Assembly: GCA_023511325.1 (NCBI GenBank)
Contig: JAIMBU010000182.1
Location: 1-6,304, forward strand
Reading direction: 5' to 3'
DNA: 6,304 nt
Source of the DNA: Gorillibacterium sp.
GTDB lineage: Bacteria; Bacillota; Bacilli; Paenibacillales; NBRC-103111
Shown here in pieces: positions 1 through 5,398 of the stretch. A program made the position numbers and the translations under genes. Within the stretch, counting starts at the first letter, position 1; each line of letters starts with the position of its first letter. Below the pieces are notes generated by a model that was not told where the DNA came from, did not search any database, and worked only from the letters and a program-made list of their open reading frames with translations.

Positions 1-1
1 G

Positions 2-172
2 TATTTAGGTGGACTTTATTATAATCGCGATGATCCACGTTTTTTTGTTGAAAAATATATTGGCATTGGGTATACGATCAACTTCGCCCAAATACTTTCC
101 ACACGTGGAATCGGATTCTTACTAGCGATTGGTGTCTTTATCTTGGTTTATTCCTATATTCGTCACAATTAA
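2..172 (+). CDS. C-terminal fragment of a DUF5808-like membrane protein (5' end outside window)
   Basis: An open frame enters from the left edge and ends at TAA 170-172, giving 56 residues. The first half carries the pattern YYN-x-DDPR-x-FV-x-K-x(2)-GIGYT-x-NF, which I recognise as the DUF5808 motif often found at the end of DUF1648-type multi-helix membrane proteins of Firmicutes. After the motif there is one hydrophobic segment (fragment residues about 37-52, GIGFLLAIGVFILVYSYI) and a short RHN tail, so the protein ends with a membrane helix. The function of the family is not known to me; some relatives sit next to small transcription regulators. A hairpin with a T-rich tail follows 22 bases later, which supports the gene end. 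It converges on the liaR gene and is probably unrelated to that operon. The family call is from memory of the motif and is moderately sure. Confidence 0.72.
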   Translation, partial: YLGGLYYNRDDPRFFVEKYIGIGYTINFAQILSTRGIGFLLAIGVFILVYSYIRHN

Positions 173-194
173 GTGGATAGCTTTAGTTATCATG

Positions 195-235
195 AAAGCC
201 CCTATCACGAGTATCTGATAAGGGCTTTTAATTTT
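195..235. terminator. Probable shared intrinsic terminator between convergent genes
   Basis: Arms 195-207 (AAAGCCCCTATCA) and 216-228 (TGATAAGGGCTTT) pair over 13 positions around an 8-base loop. Read on the + strand there is one A-C mismatch and the stem is followed by TTAATTTT, a reasonable U-rich tail for the gene ending at 172. Read on the - strand the same position becomes a U-G wobble, so the stem is unbroken, but the U tract lies mostly inside the stem. It can therefore serve both the + strand gene and the liaR end at 307, more convincingly the former. Confidence 0.75.
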
Positions 236-306
236 GAAGTTGGATGAACGTAAGCGCGGAAATGTCCCAACTACGACTAATCTGATGTGCACGGAGATGG
301 AGATAT

Positions 307-990
307 CTAATCCTCCATCAATCCCTGCTTGATCGCATAAATCGCTGCTTGGGTCCGATCATCCACACCTAGCTTAGCGAGAATATTCGTCACATGGAAT
401 TTCACTGTCTTGATCCCGATAAAAAGTTCGTCTGCAATCTCTTGATTGGATTTCCCCGATGCGATTAGCCGCAAGACCTCCATCTCGCGATCCGTTAGCT
501 CATCATGTGGCGCTGCTGCACGCTTGGGTTGTCGGAAGCGGTTCATCATTTTGGAAGCAACCTGAGCCTCAATGATCGGTCTTCCCTTGGCTGCGGAGCG
601 AATGGCATCGGCAATCTCGGTTGCCCGCGAGGTCTTCAACAGGTAACTGAAAGCACCCGCTTCAATAACGGGGTACATCATCTCATCATCCAGATAGCTG
701 GTAAGCACAATCACCTTACAATCCGGGCAGATGCTGATCACCTGGCGTGTCGCCTCGATTCCGTTCATCCCATCCATCACCAGATCCATCAGAACGACGT
801 CCGGCTTATATTCCCTTGCTAGACGAATTCCATCATTACCATTACTGGCTTCCCCAATTACTTCAATGCCGTCCTCGGTACTGAGTACAGCGGCGAGGCC
901 GATCCGGACCATCTCGTGATCGTCAACCAGCAGCACCTTGATTGGCATTTCTTCCAAATTATCATCATAGCCTGATATGGCGTTATCCAC
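307..990 (-). CDS. liaR: LiaR/VraR-type response regulator (NarL family)
   Basis: This 227-residue protein has a receiver domain (about 17-133) and a LuxR-type helix-turn-helix (about 163-223). The acidic pair D23-D24, the phospho-acceptor D69 (in VVLMDLVMDG), T97 and K119 are all present, so it should be phosphorylated normally. The output domain shows ELTDREMEVLRLIASGKSNQEIA and KTVKFHVTNILAKL. It is the likely partner of the kinase encoded just upstream. In Bacillus and Staphylococcus, LiaR/VraR activates cell-envelope stress genes including its own operon. The start is GTG at 988-990, which overlaps the kinase stop by 8 bases and has AAGGGGG nine bases upstream. An ATG at residue 15 has a poor ribosome site, so the GTG is preferred, giving a 14-residue N-terminal extension relative to shorter family members. 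The last gene of the operon; the shared hairpin at 195-235 may end its transcript. Confidence 0.93.
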   Translation of the reverse strand: MDNAISGYDDNLEEMPIKVLLVDDHEMVRIGLAAVLSTEDGIEVIGEASNGNDGIRLAREYKPDVVLMDLVMDGMNGIEATRQVISICPDCKVIVLTSYLDDEMMYPVIEAGAFSYLLKTSRATEIADAIRSAAKGRPIIEAQVASKMMNRFRQPKRAAAPHDELTDREMEVLRLIASGKSNQEIADELFIGIKTVKFHVTNILAKLGVDDRTQAAIYAIKQGLMED

Positions 991-2041
991 TTGTTTCTTC
1001 CCCCTTGGTTTCCATCGTAAGTGGAATGCGAATCTCCATCTTTGTTCCCATTCCAGGAGCTGTCACAATGTTTAAGAAGCCACCCAACTCGTTAACCCGT
1101 TCGCGGATCGATACAAGCCCATAAGATGCATGTTTCTTCTCATCTAGGACAAAACCAACTCCATTATCACGTACTGTAAGCCGAATACTATCTTCCGAAA
1201 CCAACAGGCGGATTTCAAGCTTTGCTGCCTTAGAATGCCGAAGTGCATTCGATAAAGCCTCCTGAACAATGCGGAACAAATGGTCCTCAATCCCTTTTTG
1301 CAGTTGCAGGTCTTCATTCATCTCTAGGGTGATATCCACCTGCACCTTGGTCTGAAGCTCTTTGATCAGATCACGTAGCCCTTGAGCGAGTCGTTTGCCT
1401 TCGAGATGAACCGGACGCAGATGAAGCAGGAGCGCTCTCATCTCTGATTGGGCGACAGATGCCATCTCCTCGATGAGGTGGATTTGTCGCGAAGCTTTAT
1501 CAATATCTTTAGAGAAGGTTCGCCCCACTGCTGTAGCTGTCATCGAGATAGCGAACAGTTGCTGACTCACCGCGTCATGCAGATCTCGGGCCAACCGTTG
1601 CCGTTCCTCCATGATCGCTGAATAACGCGCCTTCTCTGCTAACTGAGCATTGTTGTTAGACAACCGTTGCAGTGAGGAGACCTGCTCCTCCCATTTTTTG
1701 CCGATTCGATTGAGTTGCTCGCCTAGCTGTCCGATTTCATCTGCACCCATGGGAGGAACGGAACGAGATAAATTTCCCTTCTCAAGAGAAAGCATGGTGT
1801 CCCCCAATTGCTCAAGTCGTCGTGCTGTGCGCGTACCATTCCAATATCCATAGAACAGCCCAATGATGAATACCGAGCCTAGCAGCATCAAGCTGATTTT
1901 GACTCCCTCTTGCCACGAATCAAATGTTTTGACATAGCCATATGTATGCAGAAAATAAATGATCACGCCGAAAAGAAGGAAACTGACCAGAAGCGATTCG
2001 GCCATGCTTCGCCATACCATACCCGTCAATCGTTTGCTCAT
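983..2041 (-). CDS. liaS: LiaS/VraS-type sensor histidine kinase
   Basis: The 352-residue protein has two membrane helices (about 13-33 and 49-67) joined by only about 15 external residues, the layout of an intramembrane-sensing kinase with no real external sensor domain. A HAMP-like linker (about 69-122) and a coiled coil lead to a HisKA_3 dimerisation domain with EERQRLARDLHDAVSQQLF, phospho-acceptor H155. The ATPase domain has the N box around N265 (QEALSNALRHS), the G1 box DNGVGF (292-297), the G2 box GLVSIRERV (308-316) and GMGTK (330-334). All catalytic elements look intact. The start ATG at 2039-2041 has an excellent AAAGGAGGAGG site at 2046-2056. It lies 87 bases after liaF and overlaps liaR. 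In the known Lia system LiaF keeps LiaS inactive until antibiotics that block the lipid II cycle, or other membrane stress, release it; that role is inferred here from context and similarity. Confidence 0.94.
   Translation of the reverse strand: MSKRLTGMVWRSMAESLLVSFLLFGVIIYFLHTYGYVKTFDSWQEGVKISLMLLGSVFIIGLFYGYWNGTRTARRLEQLGDTMLSLEKGNLSRSVPPMGADEIGQLGEQLNRIGKKWEEQVSSLQRLSNNNAQLAEKARYSAIMEERQRLARDLHDAVSQQLFAISMTATAVGRTFSKDIDKASRQIHLIEEMASVAQSEMRALLLHLRPVHLEGKRLAQGLRDLIKELQTKVQVDITLEMNEDLQLQKGIEDHLFRIVQEALSNALRHSKAAKLEIRLLVSEDSIRLTVRDNGVGFVLDEKKHASYGLVSIRERVNELGGFLNIVTAPGMGTKMEIRIPLTMETKGEETSG
1000..1006 (-). promoter_or_regulatory. Ribosome binding site deciding the liaR GTG start
   Basis: AAGGGGG lies 9 bases before the GTG at 990 and inside the 3' end of the kinase gene. 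The alternative ATG (residue 15, codon 946-948) has only a GGAAG two bases upstream. The site and the 8-base gene overlap suggest translational coupling of kinase and regulator. Confidence 0.6.
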
Positions 2042-2128
2042 GAGTCCTCCTCCTTTCCAGCTTATTCAGAGAAAAGAGCGCCGCTTGAATGCCGCTGCTC
2101 CTTCCTCCACGATCATCGTAATCCGTCG

Positions 2129-2788
2129 TTATATCGTCTTAATGCTTACTTCTCCTACGAGATAAGAAGCGATAAGTTTCACTTTCATCTCTGCCTGATC
2201 GTATTGAGGAGATTGCCAGACCACTTTGTTGCTAAGACCCTCTCGTTTTGAACCAATCACATTTAATACCCCTGCATACACCGTTCCCTCAATCGATACA
2301 GCCATATCCTCAGGTATGATGATATGCAAGCTTCCAACCATTCCCTGAAGGATGACGGTCACTTCCTTCGCTTCTGGAATCGCAAGTGAGAAATCAAAAC
2401 GCATCTCACCAACCGCATGCCAGAGGGACATATCGCGCAGTACCCATGGTTCTGTATCATAGCGGATGCTGCCAATAAAGCTCTCCCGCTGAGAATAATC
2501 TACATTATGATGAAGTTGCTTCGAACTTCGATAGAATAGTCCAAGAGAAATCAGCACAACACATACGATAATAGCAAAAGGTCCTCCAGCTAGAAAGAAA
2601 GCGGCAGCAATCACTAAAAAGTACCCCTTCTTCTCGTTATCCGAACGAATGAGGTAAATACCATATATAGCAAGCAGAAGGGCGATCAGCTTCCACACAC
2701 CGATGAAGTGGTCGAACAATATAAATAAGCCCGCTACGCTCAGGACAAGATACGTATTCTTCTGACTGTGCTTATTGGGTTGCTCCAT
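2129..2788 (-). CDS. liaF: LiaF-type membrane regulator of the LiaRS system
   Basis: This 219-residue protein has four hydrophobic segments in the N-terminal half (about 13-30, 33-47, 56-68, 70-86) followed by a soluble beta-rich domain (about 100-219) typical of LiaF C-termini. Visible markers are GEMRFDFSLAIPE (127-139), GMVGSLHIIIPED (149-161) and the closing YLVGEVSIKTI. In Bacillus subtilis LiaF is the negative regulator that silences LiaS; position directly before liaS and liaR supports the same job. I chose ATG 2786-2788 because it has AGGAGGT at 2794-2800 with ideal spacing. The frame is open to an ATG at 2851, but that would add 21 basic, non-hydrophobic residues, overlap a hairpin, and lacks a ribosome site. 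Length fits the family (about 220-245). Confidence 0.92.
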   Translation of the reverse strand: MEQPNKHSQKNTYLVLSVAGLFILFDHFIGVWKLIALLLAIYGIYLIRSDNEKKGYFLVIAAAFFLAGGPFAIIVCVVLISLGLFYRSSKQLHHNVDYSQRESFIGSIRYDTEPWVLRDMSLWHAVGEMRFDFSLAIPEAKEVTVILQGMVGSLHIIIPEDMAVSIEGTVYAGVLNVIGSKREGLSNKVVWQSPQYDQAEMKVKLIASYLVGEVSIKTI

Positions 2789-2793
2789 ATCGC

Positions 2794-2800
2794 ACCTCCT
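2794..2800 (-). promoter_or_regulatory. Ribosome binding site deciding the liaF start
   Basis: AGGAGGT ends five bases before ATG 2788. It rules in that start over the upstream in-frame ATG at 2851, which has no comparable site. Confidence 0.8.
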
Positions 2801-2842
2801 GCCGAGGGAACCCCTGCCTAATTTGTAAGTCACTTTCCGGCC

Positions 2843-2877
2843 AAAAGCCATAGAGGCTTAAGTTCCGCCCTATGGCT
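2843..2877 (-). terminator. Hairpin with short U tract between pspA and liaF (possible partial terminator)
   Basis: On the - strand AGCCATAG (2877-2870) pairs perfectly with CTATGGCT (2853-2846), with an inner GGC/GCC extension past a one-base bulge and a loop of about 9 bases. Four U residues (2846-2843) follow, the first shared with the stem. The U tract is short, so it may reduce rather than stop transcription into liaF, liaS and liaR, or protect the upstream message. In Bacillus subtilis a comparable leaky stem-loop follows liaH; the analogy is an inference. Confidence 0.45.
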
Positions 2878-2928
2878 ATCCGCATCAGCATATCATAATG
2901 CCTTAGGCCGTTAAAGCCTTATTTTATT

Positions 2929-3630
2929 CTATAGTACTTCTTGATCGGATTTCGTTCCGAGTTTTTCTTTCAGCTTAAGCAATTGTTCTTCTACACGTTC
3001 CCGTTTGACAGCATCTGCTGGTGTTACAGGGATGCTAGACGAAACACCGGAGGGCGTATAGGGCATGCGAGCCACTTCAGCTTGAACTTCCAGCTCCACG
3101 ATCTTCTCTTCCATGCGTTGGAAGCCGCGGGAAGCATTGCCTCCACCCAAGGTAACACTGCTCGTTACTTGAGCCATTTGCTTCTTGGCATTGGCCAATT
3201 GAGCACGAGAGATCAATTCGTTGCGCTTGTTGCGCATTTTGTAGAATTCATCCTTCATCTCATGAAGCTGTTTGAGAATGTCATCAGCTTGAACCTTCGC
3301 CGAAGCATGCAATCCCGTGTAATCGATCACTTTTTGCTCGTAGTAGATCTTTTCTTCCAGTGCTTGGCGTGCAGAGGCTTCCTGGTCATTTCTCATTGCA
3401 TTCAAGGCTTGAGCTTCCCGATCAGCGACGAGTTTCTCCGCTTCCTTCAATTGTTGCTGAAGTTTACGTTCACTGGCAATTTGTTTGGCTACCGTTACTT
3501 CCGCTTGGGCGATTTCTTCTTCCATATCACGCAGATATTGATTCAGCATCACGATTGGATCTTCTACTTTATCGAGAACTTCATTGATTGATGCGCGTGT
3601 CATATCTTTTAATCTTGAGAATACTCCCAT
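2929..3630 (-). CDS. pspA: PspA/IM30 family phage-shock protein (LiaH-like)
   Basis: The 233-residue protein begins [21 protein letters not shown], the amphipathic membrane-binding helix of PspA/Vipp1/LiaH, followed by the family signature VEDP (22-25). The rest is almost all heptad-rich helix (about 26-155), then a Gly-rich hinge ([10 protein letters not shown]) and a further helix, ending in a basic and acidic tail [15 protein letters not shown]. Family members are ESCRT-III-like proteins that form rings or rods and stabilise stressed cytoplasmic membrane. Length matches PspA and LiaH (about 220-235). I chose ATG 3628-3630, since MG[IV]FSR is the conserved family N-terminus and AAAAGGGAG precedes it. 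The frame extends to 3708, but that upstream part is pspC in another frame. The gene begins one base after the pspC stop, so the two are probably translationally coupled. It is the more canonical of two PspA paralogues here. Confidence 0.94.
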   Translation of the reverse strand: MGVFSRLKDMTRASINEVLDKVEDPIVMLNQYLRDMEEEIAQAEVTVAKQIASERKLQQQLKEAEKLVADREAQALNAMRNDQEASARQALEEKIYYEQKVIDYTGLHASAKVQADDILKQLHEMKDEFYKMRNKRNELISRAQLANAKKQMAQVTSSVTLGGGNASRGFQRMEEKIVELEVQAEVARMPYTPSGVSSSIPVTPADAVKRERVEEQLLKLKEKLGTKSDQEVL

Positions 3631-3631
3631 T

Positions 3632-4078
3632 TTAAACATCTCCCTTTTCATATTTGGATAATTTCTCACGAAGACCATCAATTTCCTTACGCAGAGCCTT
3701 CTTCTCAACTTCCTTCATCATCTCGTCTAGCTCATCACGTGATGGTTCGGCTTTAGGTTTTGGGGCTTCGCTTACATTCCCCCGGTGCATGTTGCTACCA
3801 TAGGGCGATTGTCCTTGCTGTCCGTTACCATAGCCCCCATAATGAGGTTGGCTTCCAGCTCCATAACTGTTGTTATAGAAGGGAGGGTCCGTTATGGGCT
3901 CCTTTGGAATGACCAGACTAGCAACAATATAGAAGAAGAAGACAGTGCCGAAGGAGAATATAGCCGTTACAATGACGACGACTCGCAAGAGCGTTGCGTC
4001 AATATTTAGCCACTGCGCCATCCCGCCACATAGACCAGCCACCTTTTTGTCCCTTCTGGACCGGTACAGTTTATTCAT
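3632..4078 (-). CDS. pspC: PspC-domain membrane protein with coiled-coil tail
   Basis: The 148-residue protein opens with a classic PspC domain (about 2-60): [20 protein letters not shown], then [12 protein letters not shown] and a hydrophobic helix (about 33-57) ending in the typical VIPKEP. A flexible Gly/Tyr/Asn/Gln-rich linker follows (about 66-100), then a Pro/Lys stretch and a strongly charged helix (113-145, [15 protein letters not shown] onwards) with coiled-coil character. In Proteobacteria PspC recruits PspA to the membrane; in Firmicutes PspC-domain proteins are less studied. Being sandwiched between two pspA genes suggests an anchoring or sensing role for PspA oligomers, which is inference. 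The ATG at 4076-4078 has only a weak GGGA site, but the conserved domain begins right there. It is 28 bases after the preceding pspA-like gene and one base before the next. Confidence 0.93.
   Translation of the reverse strand: MNKLYRSRRDKKVAGLCGGMAQWLNIDATLLRVVVIVTAIFSFGTVFFFYIVASLVIPKEPITDPPFYNNSYGAGSQPHYGGYGNGQQGQSPYGSNMHRGNVSEAPKPKAEPSRDELDEMMKEVEKKALRKEIDGLREKLSKYEKGDV
3640..3648 (-). promoter_or_regulatory. Ribosome binding site deciding the pspA start
   Basis: AAAAGGGAG sits inside the last codons of pspC, 9 bases before ATG 3630. This places the start at the conserved MGVF sequence and suggests that ribosomes finishing pspC feed pspA. Confidence 0.7.
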
Positions 4079-4106
4079 GGTTAGTCCCAGCCTTCCTTAT
4101 TCAGCA

Positions 4107-4886
4107 TTAAGATGTTTGATCCGAATTATACACACCGTTCAACTTTGAAAGCTTCTCATCCAGCTTCTCTTCCAGTTTGATCCTTTTCTCGTCTAGCTTC
4201 TCTTCTAGCTTGTCACGCTTATCCTCTAGCTTCAAACGCAGCTTGTTCATTTCGTATTCCAGCTTGCCACTGGGAATTCCGCTACCAAATCCACTCGTGG
4301 AGTAGTCTGATGTCGAGCGGCGGACATCACGTAGTGTACGGGACTCCAACTCCATATCGGAAATTCGCTCATCAAGCCTTTGAAAAGCTCGTGGTGCCAA
4401 GTTGCCACCAATTCCACTAACTCGCTCATTCAGCCTGCGTTGCAAGCGGATGGATTCCATCCTTGCTTGGTAATAGCTGCGTCTTGCTGCCACTTCATCG
4501 AAATCGGATTTCATCTGTCTGAGCTGTTGCTCAAGATCAGCTAACGTTTGCTGTCCTTCCTCATATAGAGGACCATACTGAGAGCATTTGTCTTCTTGAA
4601 GCAGTTTATCCTGTAGCGCGAGACGAGCAATTTCATCTTCTCCCGCTTGCAGAGCAAGCAAGGCCTGTTCTTCCCGCTTCTCCTTCATCTGTCTTGCTGA
4701 TAAGTACTGCTGGCGAACCGCTTGAACATGTGACGCGCACTGGGTAAATAGTCTTTCCGATTCGCGTATCTGTTCCCTCAAAGAGGTGAGGTATCCGTCA
4801 ATTAAGCGGACGGGATCTTCCGACTGTTCCAGTCGGTCGTTTAGTGTTGCTACGGTAATATCCCTCATCCGATTCCAGATGCTCAT
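4107..4886 (-). CDS. Divergent PspA/IM30 paralogue with 11-residue repeat tail
   Basis: The 259-residue protein starts MSIWNRMRDITVATLNDRLEQ with the PspA amphipathic helix, then SEDP (22-25) as in PspA. A long helical core (about 26-155) and a GGNLAPRAFQRLDERI hinge (160-175) match the other PspA in this operon by position. It differs in having a Ser/Gly-rich break (about 191-207) and a final highly charged helix (208-250) built of 11-residue repeats, KLEEKLDEKRI and KLEEKLDEKLS. It also has two cysteines in the core (C50, C101) that the sister lacks. It probably binds membrane and may co-assemble with the other PspA or with PspC. The ATG at 4884-4886 has GGAG eight bases upstream; the conserved N-terminus fixes the start. 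It follows the LiaI-like gene by 20 bases. The family call is firm; the specific role is unknown. Confidence 0.9.
   Translation of the reverse strand: MSIWNRMRDITVATLNDRLEQSEDPVRLIDGYLTSLREQIRESERLFTQCASHVQAVRQQYLSARQMKEKREEQALLALQAGEDEIARLALQDKLLQEDKCSQYGPLYEEGQQTLADLEQQLRQMKSDFDEVAARRSYYQARMESIRLQRRLNERVSGIGGNLAPRAFQRLDERISDMELESRTLRDVRRSTSDYSTSGFGSGIPSGKLEYEMNKLRLKLEDKRDKLEEKLDEKRIKLEEKLDEKLSKLNGVYNSDQTS
4146..4232 (-). repeat. In-frame 33-base tandem repeats coding an 11-residue motif
   Basis: Codons 219-247 of the PspA paralogue hold a partial unit (KLEDKRD) and two full 33-base units at 4179-4211 and 4146-4178. Each full unit codes KLEEKLDEK plus two variable residues. On the + strand this shows as repeated agcttctc and cagcttctcttc-like stretches. 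An 11-residue period fits a hendecad coiled coil or a long charged single helix. Confidence 0.85.
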
Positions 4887-4906
4887 GATCTCAACTCCAT
4901 CTCCGA

Positions 4907-5203
4907 TTAGTAAGTCCTTTTATTCTTAAACATTGATATTCCGTATCCAATCAGCAGGACCGCTACGATCAGGCCAATTAAAGGCATCAATCTACCGAAT
5001 AACATGATCGCACCCAGAATCATCAGAACAGCTCCAATGAAGTTCTTGCCGTTCTTGATTGCCAGGTAACCAAATGCGAGGAGAGCAATCGGTACGAGTA
5101 GGCTCATAATCCAACCGAGTAGAGGTCCAAGCTTACCGAGTAGAATGAGCGCTCCACAACCAATCAGAATAATCGCAAAAGCGTTTTTACCTTGCAGTTT
5201 CAT
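4907..5203 (-). CDS. Small LiaI-like four-helix membrane protein
   Basis: This 98-residue protein is almost wholly hydrophobic, with four likely membrane helices (about 8-24, 31-49, 55-69, 73-91) and a basic end KNKR. It resembles the LiaI/LiaF-type N-terminal membrane region (DUF5668-like) more than any enzyme. In Bacillus subtilis the first gene of the lia operon, liaI, encodes a small membrane anchor for LiaH. Here the first-gene position before pspA-like genes suggests the same role, though this protein has extra helices compared with classical two-helix LiaI. The two halves look duplicated: GAxxLxGKLxPLxGxI at 17-32 and a close copy at 64-79. Start ATG 5201-5203 has AGGCGGTGAT at 5207-5216, nine of ten matches to the extended anti-16S complement. 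First gene of the operon, behind the candidate promoter and operator. Confidence 0.85.
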   Translation of the reverse strand: MKLQGKNAFAIILIGCGALILLGKLGPLLGWIMSLLVPIALLAFGYLAIKNGKNFIGAVLMILGAIMLFGRLMPLIGLIVAVLLIGYGISMFKNKRTY

Positions 5204-5245
5204 CTCATCACCGCCTTTTTATTAGCATCTCTTGTTCATGTCTTT

Positions 5246-5274
5246 ATTCTAGACCAAAACATGTCTAGCCAAAA
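5246..5274 (-). promoter_or_regulatory. Candidate promoter of the lia/psp operon
   Basis: TAGAAT (5251-5246) is a 5 of 6 match to a sigma-A -10 box and would place the transcript start near 5239, leaving a leader of about 36 bases with the ribosome site at its end. No good -35 box is found at the right distance: TTTTGG lies at 17 bases and TTGGCT at 15. A poor -35 would fit a promoter that needs an activator such as phosphorylated LiaR. Confidence 0.4.
5249..5268. promoter_or_regulatory. Candidate operator: perfect inverted repeat CTAGAC-N8-GTCTAG
   Basis: Two perfect 6-base arms (5249-5254 and 5263-5268) are separated by 8 bases, so half-site centres lie 14 bases apart. A third copy of the half-site (ctagacc, 5297-5303) lies further upstream. 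The position just ahead of the first gene of an autoregulated LiaR-type operon makes LiaR the first suspect. The palindrome overlaps the -10 candidate and spacer, which is unusual for an activator, so a repressor or a different promoter position is also possible. Confidence 0.45.
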
Positions 5275-5340
5275 CGGACTCACGACGGTTCTTGCACTAG
5301 ACCTTGGTCGGGGAGTTAACCACTGCGGAAGACAGGCAAG

Positions 5341-5366
5341 AAAAATAGCTCCATTTAATGGAGCTA
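5341..5366 (-). terminator. Intrinsic terminator of the LysE-type gene
   Basis: On the - strand TAGCTCCAT and ATGGAGCTA form a perfect 9-base stem with a 3-base loop (5366-5346), followed directly by TTTTT (5345-5341). It lies 33 bases after the exporter stop and insulates the lia/psp operon, which must then have its own promoter between here and 5203. Confidence 0.85.
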
Positions 5367-5398
5367 GGCTTTAACTGCTACAGCAATTCCTTCATTCC

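Noticed and set aside
296..319. 7-base inverted repeat GATGGAG/CTCCATC spanning the liaR stop codon
   Set aside because: No U tract on either strand and the stem lies partly in coding sequence; a better terminator sits at 195-235.
505..822. + strand open frame of 105 codons opposite liaR
   Set aside because: Shadow of the receiver domain; no ribosome site and no family resemblance.
2066..2116. 16-codon - strand small frame starting at ATG 2116 in the liaF-liaS gap
   Set aside because: No ribosome site at suitable distance, no recognisable feature; probably chance.
2789..2851. Upstream ATG that would lengthen LiaF by 21 residues
   Set aside because: No ribosome site, overlaps a hairpin, and the added residues are basic and unlike LiaF. 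ATG 2788 has a near-perfect AGGAGGT.
2941..3591. Long + strand open frame of 216 codons
   Set aside because: It lies opposite pspA, whose Glu/Lys/Gln-rich codons keep the reverse frame open. The translation is Phe/Leu/His rich with no recognisable domain.
3631..3708. Upstream ATG that would lengthen PspA by 26 residues
   Set aside because: The extension is entirely inside pspC in another frame, and the conserved PspA N-terminus starts at 3630.
4146..4232. Possible CRISPR or non-coding repeat
   Set aside because: The 33-base units are directly adjacent, have no spacers, are in frame, and code a clear helical repeat.
5192..5374. + strand open frame of 60 codons across the operon promoter region
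   Set aside because: It runs through the start of the LiaI-like gene, the operator candidate and the exporter terminator, with no recognisable protein.
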